Position numbers and translations under genes: made by a program. A model generated the notes under the pieces. That model was not told the DNA's origin. It did not search any database and saw nothing but the letters and a program-made list of their open reading frames with translations. Positions 42,970-51,669 of a stretch of 51,811 nucleotides of DNA are shown here, one piece after another. The DNA comes from Rhodospirillales bacterium (GTDB taxonomy: Bacteria; Pseudomonadota; Alphaproteobacteria; Dongiales; Dongiaceae), in the NCBI GenBank assembly GCA_009885795.1, contig VFKA01000061.1, positions 1 through 51,811 of the forward strand, written 5' to 3'. The number at the start of each line of letters is the position of its first letter. Within the stretch, counting starts at the first letter, position 1.

Positions 42970-44469
42970 CTATTCGCCGGCCACAGAGGTCGCGCCCAAA
43001 TGGACCAGTGGAGCGTCTGAGTCAGTAACGATCGTCAATTGGTGGGTAGCTCTGCTCATAGCAACGTAGAACAGGCGCGCGCCATACGCCCCCGGCGGGT
43101 ACTGATGAGCATCAGCCGGACAGACCAAGACGCGGCGAAACTCCAGTCCCTTGGCCTTGTGGACCGTGCTTGTGCTCAAGGGCGGTAGGGCGCGACGACG
43201 ACGCAGTCGGCTGAGCGCATGAAGGTGACCACGAGGGTCATCGGTCCGTCCGACGGCCCGCAGTGCCGCTGCGTGGTCGCCAAGGCGAACGCGATATCCG
43301 GCCGGTAGATTTTCGGACAATCGATCCATGGCGGCGGCGAGACCGCGATGACTCGGTTCCGCGTATATCGCCTCAAGGACATCAAGCCAGGGCATTTGAT
43401 TGGTGCCCGCCTGAGTGCGATTTAAATGGGGTCCTGCCCGATTTTCGAGTCCGTCTCGAAGCGCCTTCGGGAAACCTGAGCCGATATCGGTCGCGAAGCT
43501 CAGAAATCCCGCTGCAAGCGTTGCAGCAGTTCGCCCTTCATCCTCCGTCTTGGCCAGAAGCCGATCAAGGTGCTCAAGCACGGCACCCTCATTGATCCCC
43601 GCCCGCCAATTCGCGCCCTGCGCCAGCGCGCGTACCATGTCGCTCAGGTGAGCGATTACGACGGAGCGGCCAAGCCGGTCGTCCAGGAATGCATGTAGGA
43701 TTTCACCGGCGAGTCGCGGATCTTTGAACTTCTTACGGCCGGCCAACCCTGTCGTCGCGCACACGCGGACTTCAGCGGGCGCGTCGCGCAGGCCGACGGC
43801 CCCGCCACCTTTCAATGTCGTTCGTGCCGCAGTGATCCATCGTCCGAGTTCGGGGACCTCGCTCCACCGCTTTGGCTCGGTGAGTTCACGCCTGTCGTTG
43901 CAGCCTGTCCATAGGGCATCCCAATCGACGTGGTGCTCCCCGTCGCCGCTGTGAAGCGCCTGCATAGGATCGCCGAATATTCGTAGGCGAGATCCGCCGA
44001 CCTTCATCAAGGTCATCACCAGCTCGTGCTGCGTGAGGCTGGCGTCCTGATGTTCATCGAGGATGATCACGGGATATCGTGCGCTGATCAGGTGCGCGAT
44101 CGTCGGCGACCGCCCGACCAGGTCAGCGGCTTTTGATCGGATGGTCTCAAACGAGACCCCGTCGCGGCCCACCAAGTGGTCGAGTGGAAATGGGAGGCCA
44201 AGCGCCGTGGCGTAGGGACCGACAACCTTCAGAGCGAAGCTATCGCAGGTCTCCACGTCGATCCGCAAACCAGGACCGGCGCAGCGCCGGTAAAACTCAC
44301 CGCAGGCACCGTGCGTGTGGGATAGGAGCAGCACCCGCTGATGATCCAGCCGGGAGGACATCTCCTTCGCAAACTTGGCCGCTGTCCACGTTTTGCCACA
44401 TCCTGCCGCCGCCTCGATCACGACGAGCGGCGCATCAGAGTGAAGCAATTCGTCGAGCGATTGTGTCAC
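42970..44469 (-). CDS. gajB: UvrD/Rep-type helicase, GajB-like
   Basis: 499 residues from GTG 44469, close to the length of known GajB. Superfamily 1 motifs: Walker A AAAGCGKT at 20-27, Walker B DEHQD at 138-142, FGDPMQALH just after, and STVHKAKGLEF with H437 (motif V), then FYVAMSRATHQLTIV (motif VI). GajB in Gabija senses DNA ends and nucleotide state and acts with the GajA nuclease. Translationally coupled to gajA (GTGA overlap). The 167 bp between its stop and the left HTH gene hold nothing clear. Confidence 0.85.
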   Translation of the reverse strand: MTQSLDELLHSDAPLVVIEAAAGCGKTWTAAKFAKEMSSRLDHQRVLLLSHTHGACGEFYRRCAGPGLRIDVETCDSFALKVVGPYATALGLPFPLDHLVGRDGVSFETIRSKAADLVGRSPTIAHLISARYPVIILDEHQDASLTQHELVMTLMKVGGSRLRIFGDPMQALHSGDGEHHVDWDALWTGCNDRRELTEPKRWSEVPELGRWITAARTTLKGGGAVGLRDAPAEVRVCATTGLAGRKKFKDPRLAGEILHAFLDDRLGRSVVIAHLSDMVRALAQGANWRAGINEGAVLEHLDRLLAKTEDEGRTAATLAAGFLSFATDIGSGFPKALRDGLENRAGPHLNRTQAGTNQMPWLDVLEAIYAEPSHRGLAAAMDRLSENLPAGYRVRLGDHAAALRAVGRTDDPRGHLHALSRLRRRRALPPLSTSTVHKAKGLEFRRVLVCPADAHQYPPGAYGARLFYVAMSRATHQLTIVTDSDAPLVHLGATSVAGE

Positions 44470-46232
44470 GGTGCCGTAGCCACCTCGATGGCCGTGAGGA
44501 AGGCATCGACCTTGGTCATCAGCTCAGGCGCGGGGGTGAGCGCGAGCAGCTTGTCCGCCAATAGGTAGCCACCCTCGAAGCTCTTGAACCACCCTCGGGG
44601 CTTCTTGTTTTTTTCGGGCTTCGGACAGGCGCTCGCGAGTATGGCGGCCAAAAATGCCGCTCGTCCGGCATTCTCGAACAATTCGGTGATGGACGGGCCT
44701 TTCTCGGCCGCAAGCTCCCGGCGGATTTCCGCCACTTGATGGGCCGCATTTCGGTGGGTCACCTGTTCAGCCCAAAGGTGGACCTCCAGGAGCTGCGAGT
44801 CGGGCATCGCTGAAAGAACCGCGGTCTCCAGGCAGGCGCCGCCGTCCCATCGCAGCAAGTTGGACTTTGCAGAGACCTTATCCCAGCTCCCATTTTTCTT
44901 GCCCTCGTCGTCAACGACGGCCGCCAGGGGAAAACCCGCGACGAGCAGGGCGTTGCAGATCGGAAGCGCTTTGAAATGGCCCCCGGCGTCGAGACAGAAG
45001 AGCCCGCGACAGGAAAAGCCTTCGCCGAAGCGCTGCTCCAGTAGCCGTGTCGCGAATCCCACCTCGGTCGCGCCCTCGCAGACCACCGGCAGCTTGGCGA
45101 ACAAAGCCTCCGCTTGCGTCAAGGCGATCAAGTTCAATTCACTACCAGCCAATCCAAAGAGCGCGTGGGATTTTGGTTCGTCGGCCGCTTCGTCTTCCTT
45201 CATCTCGACCGTGGGGTCAGGTGGAGGCGCATCGCCAATCCGCCAGATTTGCGATGTAGCTTTGGCCGCCTGGGCGAGCACCGCCGGTGCGTGGGTCGTT
45301 ACGAACGCTTGGCGTCCGTGCGCGGCCAGATCCCGGATGAAGACGCGCTGGCGGTAGGGTTCGAGCCCCGTCTCTGGCTCGTCGATGACAGCGATCGTTT
45401 CGGCGCTTGCGCCGAGCGTTGAGATCTCCAACGCTGCAAGCCTGCGGGTGCCGGTTCCCCACACCGAGAGCGGCAAGGAAGTCGGGTCGTCGGCGCCGAC
45501 CGTCAGGCCGACACTAGCGGCGAGTGAGACGCCTGGCGTTCCGACCAAGCCAAGTCTAACTGGATGGGGAAGGTTGCGGGTCTCGAAACCGTCGCTGATC
45601 GACTTCAGCGCAGCCTTTGGACCGGCGTCGAGCTGATCATGGAGCGGCGTCTTCATTACGGCTTGCAGGACGGTCTGGCGAACCTCTTGGCCTTGCAGGT
45701 ATCGATCTAAGGCCCCGCCCTGTACCAGCCGGATATCGCGATCTCCTCGATCAGCCACGCCCAGCCGGGCCAATCCGATTCGTCGGCGCATAGCGCGGCT
45801 GAACGGGGCACGGATTTCGCCTCCCGCGCCGAGGACTTCATAGTGGGACTCCTGATCGGCCGTGCCGGTGAGGCGGCAGACCAGGACAGGCTCGGCGCCC
45901 GCCTCATCAGGAAGATCGGACAGCTTATCGGTGAGCCAGCCTTGCATCGGCGGCGCCGGGAAACCCTCGTCGCGCATGATGCTGATGTCGCTGAACGAGA
46001 GGACGGCCTGGATCGAGAAGCCGCTCTCCAGATTCCGACCGTGATAGTCGAACTCCGACAGGCCAAAGTTCGGCGCCGGCGAAAACAGCAACGCGATCGC
46101 TTCCAAGACGGTCGACTTGCCTCCGTCGGCCGCTCCAACGACGATATTTAACTGGGGGTGTGGAGACCAGTTCAAGCTGCGCACACCGCGGAAGCGTTTG
46201 ATTTCTAGATGTCGGATAATCGCTAAAGCCAT
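44466..46232 (-). CDS. gajA: OLD-family ATPase/TOPRIM nuclease, GajA-like
   Basis: 588 residues, near the length of Gabija GajA. The N-terminal ABC-type ATPase has GAADGGKST at 33-41 and VIDEPETGLEP with D284/E285; the second half of the protein carries a TOPRIM domain with E386 in VVCEGATEVGF and the acidic DDE at 441-443 (AAVVDDEGKK). GajA nicks DNA sequence-specifically and is released from inhibition when phage replication lowers nucleotide levels; that is known of the family. A good ribosome site, GAGGGACGGGG, precedes ATG 46232. An OLD nuclease with a GajB-type helicase encoded immediately after is the Gabija arrangement. Confidence 0.85.
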   Translation of the reverse strand: MALAIIRHLEIKRFRGVRSLNWSPHPQLNIVVGAADGGKSTVLEAIALLFSPAPNFGLSEFDYHGRNLESGFSIQAVLSFSDISIMRDEGFPAPPMQGWLTDKLSDLPDEAGAEPVLVCRLTGTADQESHYEVLGAGGEIRAPFSRAMRRRIGLARLGVADRGDRDIRLVQGGALDRYLQGQEVRQTVLQAVMKTPLHDQLDAGPKAALKSISDGFETRNLPHPVRLGLVGTPGVSLAASVGLTVGADDPTSLPLSVWGTGTRRLAALEISTLGASAETIAVIDEPETGLEPYRQRVFIRDLAAHGRQAFVTTHAPAVLAQAAKATSQIWRIGDAPPPDPTVEMKEDEAADEPKSHALFGLAGSELNLIALTQAEALFAKLPVVCEGATEVGFATRLLEQRFGEGFSCRGLFCLDAGGHFKALPICNALLVAGFPLAAVVDDEGKKNGSWDKVSAKSNLLRWDGGACLETAVLSAMPDSQLLEVHLWAEQVTHRNAAHQVAEIRRELAAEKGPSITELFENAGRAAFLAAILASACPKPEKNKKPRGWFKSFEGGYLLADKLLALTPAPELMTKVDAFLTAIEVATAP

Positions 46233-46505
46233 GCCCCGTCCCTCAACCGCGCCAGCCGGCTTCTGTCTTCATAGCGCCGAGCCGCTCCGCCTGCGGCCTC
46301 GGGTCAGTTCGGCATCGAATTCATAGTGCGGCGCGGCCGACTTCAACATGGCTTTCATGAAGGGAAAATAGCTCGACGCCGTCCTTGATTACGTCCCAGC
46401 TGTGCTCGAATGTACTGCATTGCAGAATAAGTAGCATAACGAGAAGATATCTGGTGAAAAACCCTCCGTTGCGGCAGTGTCCACCATAGGGAAACAGTCG
46501 TCGTC
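46233..46505. promoter_or_regulatory. Shared divergent region between the Gabija-like and Qat operons
   Basis: 273 bp. The half near qatA is AT-rich (around 46380-46490), the half near gajA is GC-rich and holds only a minus-strand frame of about 30 codons from ATG 46358, ending ELTRGRRRSGSAL. Both operons must start here. I found no convincing -35/-10 pair or palindrome. Confidence 0.5.
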
Positions 46506-48500
46506 GTGAGTCTCACGATAGAGTCGGCCTTTGGGGGGAATGGCGTGATACTTACCGACAACGAAACGAAGGTCGATCTCCTTAACAACGAAGCGATAGC
46601 CAAGACGATCATCGCGTTGCTGCGGGAGAAGCCGGACCGCCCAGTGACGATAGGCGTTCACGGCGATTGGGGGGCGGGAAAATCTAGTATCCTGGAGATG
46701 ATCGAGAGTGGCCTCGCGGACCAGGACGGGGTCCTCTGTCTCAAGTTCAACGGATGGCGGTTCCAGGGTTTCGAGGACGCCAAGATCGCGTTAATCGAGG
46801 GCATCGTCACCGGTTTGCTCGAGAAGCGTCCGATGCTGTCGAAGGCGGCGGCGGCGGTCACAGATATCTTCCGCCGGATCGATTGGCTCAAGATCGCGCG
46901 CCACGGCGGCGGCCTGGCGTTCACCGCCATGACGGGCATTCCGACTGCTGATCAAATCGGCGCCGTCGTCGACACAGTGAAGGGTGTCTTCGCCGATCCC
47001 GCGAAGCTCGCGACTAAGGAGAATTACGACAAGGCCGTTGACGGCGTGCAGGGGCTGCTCAAGCCGGCTGAATCGAAGAACGTTCCGGAAGAGATCGAGG
47101 CCTTCCGGAAGGCTTTCACAGGGCTGCTGAAGGCGGCCGGGATCGACCAGTTGATCGTTTTGATCGACGATCTCGATCGCTGCCTTCCCGACACCGCCAT
47201 CGAGACGCTCGAAGCGGTCCGCCTGTTCGTGTTTACCGACCGGACCGCCTTCGTCGTAGCCGCCGATGAAGCGATGATCGAATATTCGGTGCGCAAGCAT
47301 TTCCCCGAGCTGCCGGATACGACCGGTCCCCGCGACTACGCGCGGAACTACCTCGAGAAGCTGATCCAGATACCGTTCCGCATCCCGGCGCTGGGGGAGA
47401 CCGAGACCCGCATCTACGTCACGCTCCTCCTAATCGGCGCGGAACTCGCCGACGACGACGCCGACTATGCGAAATTGATCGACGCGGCGCGCGGTCTGCT
47501 CAAGCGGCCATGGACGACGGCAGGCCTGGATGCGCAGACTGTCAGGACGGCGCTGGGCGACAAGGCCAGCGACGTTCAGAACGCGCTCACGCTGAGCGAT
47601 CAGATCGGCCCCATCCTCGCCAGTGGCACCCAGGGCAATCCACGGCAGATCAAGAGGTTTTTGAACACGCTGATGCTACGGCACCAGACGGCGTTGGCGC
47701 GTGGGTTCGGCGAGGAGGTCAAGCTCCCGGTTCTGGCGAAGCTCATGTTGGCCGAGCGCTTCATGTCGAGGTTGTTCGATCAGATCGCGAGCGCCGCCGC
47801 GCGCAGTCCCGATGGACGTTGCGCTGACCTGTCAGCCCTCGAAGCCGCCGCCGCAGAGGTGGCGGATACGTCGAAACGCAAACGGGTCGGTCCGAAGGCG
47901 GCAGTCGCCGATGACGACACCAGATCGGATGCGGCGGCGAAGGACAGCGCCGTGCTGGCGGAATGGAAGGCGGCGGAAGCGATCCGGGCCTGGGCGCGGC
48001 TCACGCCGTCTTTGGCCGAGGTCGATCTCCGCCCTTATCTCTTCGTCACCAAGGACCGGAAGGACTATTTCGGGGCGGCCTCGGTGTTGGGTCGCCTAGC
48101 CGCTGTGGTTGAAAAGCTGCTGGGGTCGAAGCTTGCTGTTCAGGCCTTCGAAGGGGAGCTAAAGCAGCTTGTGCCTGCGGAGGCGGCACAGGTATTCGAA
48201 GAGTTGCGTGGCCGCGTGATGGGCAGCGACGCCTTTGAGACGGCTCCGCCCGGCGTCGATGGGATCGCCGTGCTGGTGCGCGCCCATCCGACCCTACAGC
48301 CGAATCTTCTCGATCTGCTCGAGGCTCTTCCGGCGGACCGCTGCGGTCCCTGGCCTGCGTCCGGCTGGGAGGGTGTCATCAAGGATGGGGAGTCGGTCGC
48401 CCGGTTGGAGCGGCTCTTGCAGACATGGTCCACATCGAAGGCCTCCTTCTTGAAGACGACGGCTGCTGCGGCGCTGCGCACACGTAGGGATCGCCGCTGA
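46506..48500 (+). CDS. qatA: KAP-family P-loop NTPase, QatA
   Basis: 664 residues from GTG 46506 (MSLTIESAFGGNGVILTDNE). Walker A is GDWGAGKS at 53-60 and Walker B IDDLDR at 220-225, the pattern of KAP NTPases. A region around 125-155 (AFTAMTGIPTADQIGAVV) is moderately hydrophobic but not a clear membrane segment. The C-terminal 250 residues are helical, with charged Lys/Ala stretches. KAP ATPases are QatA in the four-gene Qat anti-phage system, and the three following genes complete the set. The stop overlaps the qatB start by one base (TGATG). Confidence 0.9.
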   Translation: MSLTIESAFGGNGVILTDNETKVDLLNNEAIAKTIIALLREKPDRPVTIGVHGDWGAGKSSILEMIESGLADQDGVLCLKFNGWRFQGFEDAKIALIEGIVTGLLEKRPMLSKAAAAVTDIFRRIDWLKIARHGGGLAFTAMTGIPTADQIGAVVDTVKGVFADPAKLATKENYDKAVDGVQGLLKPAESKNVPEEIEAFRKAFTGLLKAAGIDQLIVLIDDLDRCLPDTAIETLEAVRLFVFTDRTAFVVAADEAMIEYSVRKHFPELPDTTGPRDYARNYLEKLIQIPFRIPALGETETRIYVTLLLIGAELADDDADYAKLIDAARGLLKRPWTTAGLDAQTVRTALGDKASDVQNALTLSDQIGPILASGTQGNPRQIKRFLNTLMLRHQTALARGFGEEVKLPVLAKLMLAERFMSRLFDQIASAAARSPDGRCADLSALEAAAAEVADTSKRKRVGPKAAVADDDTRSDAAAKDSAVLAEWKAAEAIRAWARLTPSLAEVDLRPYLFVTKDRKDYFGAASVLGRLAAVVEKLLGSKLAVQAFEGELKQLVPAEAAQVFEELRGRVMGSDAFETAPPGVDGIAVLVRAHPTLQPNLLDLLEALPADRCGPWPASGWEGVIKDGESVARLERLLQTWSTSKASFLKTTAAAALRTRRDRR

Positions 48501-49387
48501 TGGGGACCTCGAACGCATATGGCGGCGCTGGCGGTGGGACGCCCTTGATCCCGAGTTGGTTGGAGAGCGACGGTGGCGGCGCAGGAAGTGGCGCGGCACC
48601 GCCGGGCGATGGAGCGCAGCCCGCCCCTACGGACGGTGCGCCACCCGCCGTCCCTCCCGCGCCGGCGCCGAGACCGATCGCGCCGGCGGCCGGGGATTCC
48701 GACCGCTTCAGAGCGGCGCGCAACAGCTTCTCGCGCTTCGCCGGTTCAGGGGGAAGCGACAGTCGCAACTTGGGACGCGCGGTCTCTCATTATGTCTCGA
48801 CCTCGGCGGGCGGGTCTCGTCGCGCCGCCCAACGGATGGGTTCGTCGCGTGGGGCAGGAGCGGGGCTCGTTCGATTCCTGAACGATGCGAGCGCCAGCGG
48901 CGTCCGCGAAGCGCTCCGGGCGTTGAACCTCGAAAGCCTAGCAGGACGCCCGATCGAGGAGGTGTTCGCCGGGCTCGCGGATTATATCTGTCCGGAAGGC
49001 GGGTCGATTGATGAGGGCATCGCCCGCGACGCCTTCATCGAGACGATCGCAGACCTCGCGGGTGCCGGTATCACCGACATTGACTCCCTGACCCCCATAC
49101 AGATTCAGACGGTGTTCGAACTCTACGCAACCCATGCGATCGAGGCTCGTCTGTGTAACGATATAGGGACCAAGGTCGTCACCTTGCCGGCAGACCCTCG
49201 CGCGGCGGCGCGCGTCGAAGCGCAGCTTCGGGATTTCATCCAACGCGGTGTTAGCGACGCCATCAACGCGGCCGGCGTCAATATCCAGTCGTTGTCGCCT
49301 GACGCAGTCACGGGCTTCGTTACGAGCGTCTACCAGTCTGCTTTCGAAATCCTTCAGACGATGGGCGATGCGGAGGCGAGCGAATGA
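48500..49387 (+). CDS. qatB: QatB
   Basis: 295 residues. The start MGTSNAYGGAGGGTPLIPSW is the conserved QatB N-terminus (MGTSxxYGG), followed by a flexible Gly/Pro/Ala-rich stretch to about residue 65. The remaining 230 are helical: SRFAGSGGSDSRNLGRAVSH, LRALNLESLAGRPIEEVFAG, and a C-terminal SVYQSAFEILQTMGD. After Met removal the product would start with glycine, which in QueC-linked systems has been reported as a modification site; that link to the adjacent qatC is inference for this protein. It overlaps qatC by ATGA. Confidence 0.88.
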   Translation: MGTSNAYGGAGGGTPLIPSWLESDGGGAGSGAAPPGDGAQPAPTDGAPPAVPPAPAPRPIAPAAGDSDRFRAARNSFSRFAGSGGSDSRNLGRAVSHYVSTSAGGSRRAAQRMGSSRGAGAGLVRFLNDASASGVREALRALNLESLAGRPIEEVFAGLADYICPEGGSIDEGIARDAFIETIADLAGAGITDIDSLTPIQIQTVFELYATHAIEARLCNDIGTKVVTLPADPRAAARVEAQLRDFIQRGVSDAINAAGVNIQSLSPDAVTGFVTSVYQSAFEILQTMGDAEASE

Positions 49388-50733
49388 GGCGGCACGTCCT
49401 TATCGGGCGCTTCGGTGTCGATGACAAAACCCGCGTGCCTAAAGCGCGTGACGAGGTCGCTTCCATTCTTCAGCTGGTCGCTGGGAACCGCCTAGACCAC
49501 GGGATCGGCCAAGCCTTGAATGACCTAAAGGCGCTGCTTCTGTCGCCGAGCGAGATCGGTGCGGACCTGCTTGTAGTGGCTGCACATGTCCATGCGGCGG
49601 ACACCCGGCTGTCTCGTTCCAGCGAGTCTCAGGACGCCTGGACACGTGAGATTCGATTGGTAGTTCCGGTCAGCGATCCGGTCCGATGGGCAGCGGCCGC
49701 TCCGATCCTGGTGCGGGCCCTCAACTTCCTTACCGGCGATCGATGGGTGGTCGGTTTCAGGAAGCGCCCGAAGACGTTCAAGACGATCGTGCCAGCAGCG
49801 CCGCCGACTCTCCTGCCGCCCCGGTTTGACGGCGTCAGCCTGTTCTCCGGCGGTCTCGACAGCTTGATCGGCGCGATCGACACCCTTGAAGGCAAGGGGA
49901 CGCCGTTGCTCGTAAGCCATGCGGGCGAAGGGCTGGTGAGCAAATCACAAGAGCGCTGTTTCGATGGCCTCAAGGCCGCATACCCCGGGTCGGCGTTCAG
50001 CCGACTCCGAGTTTGGATGAGCTTCGACGCTGGTCTGTTTGATGACGTTGCCTCCGAGGATACAACACGTGGACGGTCCTTCCTGTTTTTCTCCCTTGGT
50101 GTGACGGCCGGAACATCTTTGGCGGGTCCGTTCGTGCTGAAGGTGCCGGAGAATGGCTTGATCGCGCTCAATGTGCCGCTCGACCGCCTGAGACTCGGCG
50201 CGCTCAGCACGCGGACGACACATCCTTTCTATATCGCGCGTTGGAACGAGATGCTGGTCGTGCTCGGGATAGCCGGACGCGTCGAGAATCCATACTGGGA
50301 CAAGACCAAGGGCGAGATGGTGGCCGGTTGTGTGAACCCGTCGCTGTTGGCGAATCTCGTCCCGTCATCATTGTCTTGTTCGTCGCCGAGTAAGGGGCGC
50401 TGGACGAAGCAGCCGCAAGGTCACTGCGGTTTTTGCTTGCCGTGTTTGATCCGACGCGCCTCGCTCCTGCCGAACGACCCGACGGCGTATACGCTTGCGA
50501 ATCTCAGCGCCGGCCCCCTCGACACGAAGCAGGCCGCAGGTCAGCAGGTCCGCTCGTTTCAGATGGCGATCGCGCGTCTGGCCGCCCGTCCCGATCTCGC
50601 CAAGGTGCTGATCCATAAGCCCGGGCCGCTCTACGACGATGCGGCCCGGCACGACGCACTGGCCGACGTCTATCGTCGGGGGCTAGAGGAGGTCGGCCGA
50701 CTTTTGACCGGTGTTCAGACGGCTCCAACGTGA
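49384..50733 (+). CDS. qatC: QueC-like protein, QatC
   Basis: 449 residues. The N-terminal 140 or so are specific to QatC. The ATP-pyrophosphatase loop FSGGLDS (S155-S160) matches QueC, the 7-cyano-7-deazaguanine synthase. A zinc site of four cysteines fits C332, C348, C351 and C354 (SCSSPS; HCGFCLPC). QueC turns CDG into preQ0; its defence-linked relatives seem to use the same chemistry on proteins. It sits between QatB and QatD with 4-bp overlaps on both sides (ATGA, GTGA), so the three are translated together. Confidence 0.9.
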   Translation: MRRHVLIGRFGVDDKTRVPKARDEVASILQLVAGNRLDHGIGQALNDLKALLLSPSEIGADLLVVAAHVHAADTRLSRSSESQDAWTREIRLVVPVSDPVRWAAAAPILVRALNFLTGDRWVVGFRKRPKTFKTIVPAAPPTLLPPRFDGVSLFSGGLDSLIGAIDTLEGKGTPLLVSHAGEGLVSKSQERCFDGLKAAYPGSAFSRLRVWMSFDAGLFDDVASEDTTRGRSFLFFSLGVTAGTSLAGPFVLKVPENGLIALNVPLDRLRLGALSTRTTHPFYIARWNEMLVVLGIAGRVENPYWDKTKGEMVAGCVNPSLLANLVPSSLSCSSPSKGRWTKQPQGHCGFCLPCLIRRASLLPNDPTAYTLANLSAGPLDTKQAAGQQVRSFQMAIARLAARPDLAKVLIHKPGPLYDDAARHDALADVYRRGLEEVGRLLTGVQTAPT

Positions 50734-51494
50734 CTTCGGATAAAGTGCGCCCGCTCGTAGACTTCCACTGCCACCTCGACCTTTATCCCGACCATGCCGA
50801 AGCGGTAGCGCGGTGTGAGCGCGAAGGGGTCTTTACCCTCGCCGTGACAACGACGCCGAAGGCTTGGCCACGCAATCAGGAGCTCGCGGCGCAGACCCGC
50901 CACGTCCGGGCCGCTTTGGGACTGCATCCGCAGCTCGTCGCCGAGCGGAGCCACGAGATTGCGCTCTGGAAGGAGCTGTTGCCGCGGACACGCTACGTGG
51001 GAGAGGTCGGTCTCGACGCAGGACCCAAATTTTACCGTTCGTTCGACCGGCAGAAGGAGGTTTTCGCAGAGGTACTTACCTCTTGCGCCACAGCATCCGA
51101 CAAGATCCTGACCGTCCACAGCGTTCGCGCGACGAAGATCGTGCTCGACATGATCGAGAAGCATCTGCCGCCGACGCGCGGCCGGGTGGTGTTGCATTGG
51201 TTCACCGGGACGGCGGCCGAAATCCGACGCGCTGTCGATCTCGGTTGTTATTTCTCGGTCAACGCCGAGATGCTCGCGAACGAAAATCGGGCCGTCGCGA
51301 ACCGCGCATTCCCGTTAGGTCGCGTCCTCACAGAGACCGATGGCCCGTTCACGCGAACCGGTGCTCGCCCATCTGAGCCCAGTGATGTCTGGCAAGCGGT
51401 CGAAGGCTTGGCGAGTCTGCATGGTTTGGAAACCGTTGATGTTGGACGCCGGATCGGCGCCAACCTCAAAGCCCTGTTGGATGAAGTGTCATAG
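50730..51494 (+). CDS. qatD: TatD-family DNase, QatD
   Basis: 254 residues from GTG 50730. All TatD metal ligands are visible: H13 and H15 (DFHCHLD), E92 (GEVGLD), H130 (TVHS), H156 (LHWFTG) and D204 (TETDGP). TatD proteins are metal-dependent nucleases; in Qat this subunit is the likely effector on nucleic acid. It is the last gene of the operon, followed by a short hairpin without a T-run. Confidence 0.9.
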   Translation: MTSDKVRPLVDFHCHLDLYPDHAEAVARCEREGVFTLAVTTTPKAWPRNQELAAQTRHVRAALGLHPQLVAERSHEIALWKELLPRTRYVGEVGLDAGPKFYRSFDRQKEVFAEVLTSCATASDKILTVHSVRATKIVLDMIEKHLPPTRGRVVLHWFTGTAAEIRRAVDLGCYFSVNAEMLANENRAVANRAFPLGRVLTETDGPFTRTGARPSEPSDVWQAVEGLASLHGLETVDVGRRIGANLKALLDEVS

Positions 51495-51506
51495 CGGCCG
51501 ATGTTT

Positions 51507-51521
51507 GGCTGGGCACCAGCC
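51507..51521 (+). terminator. Weak hairpin after qatD
   Basis: GGCTGG-GCA-CCAGCC, a perfect 6-bp stem with a 3-nt loop, begins 12 bp past the qatD stop. It has no T-tract, so it is at best a factor-dependent or weak terminator. Confidence 0.3.
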
Positions 51522-51669
51522 GCACGCTCGATCATGGATCGAGAATGACCGCGCGTGATCGACCGTGCAGACGGGTGGAAAGACGGATAGTTGTGGAGGA
51601 GCCTTTTAATTTTCATTATCTATTTGAAGGCGGTATTTGGGGGCGGTATTGTGTGTTCCTGCGTGATCA

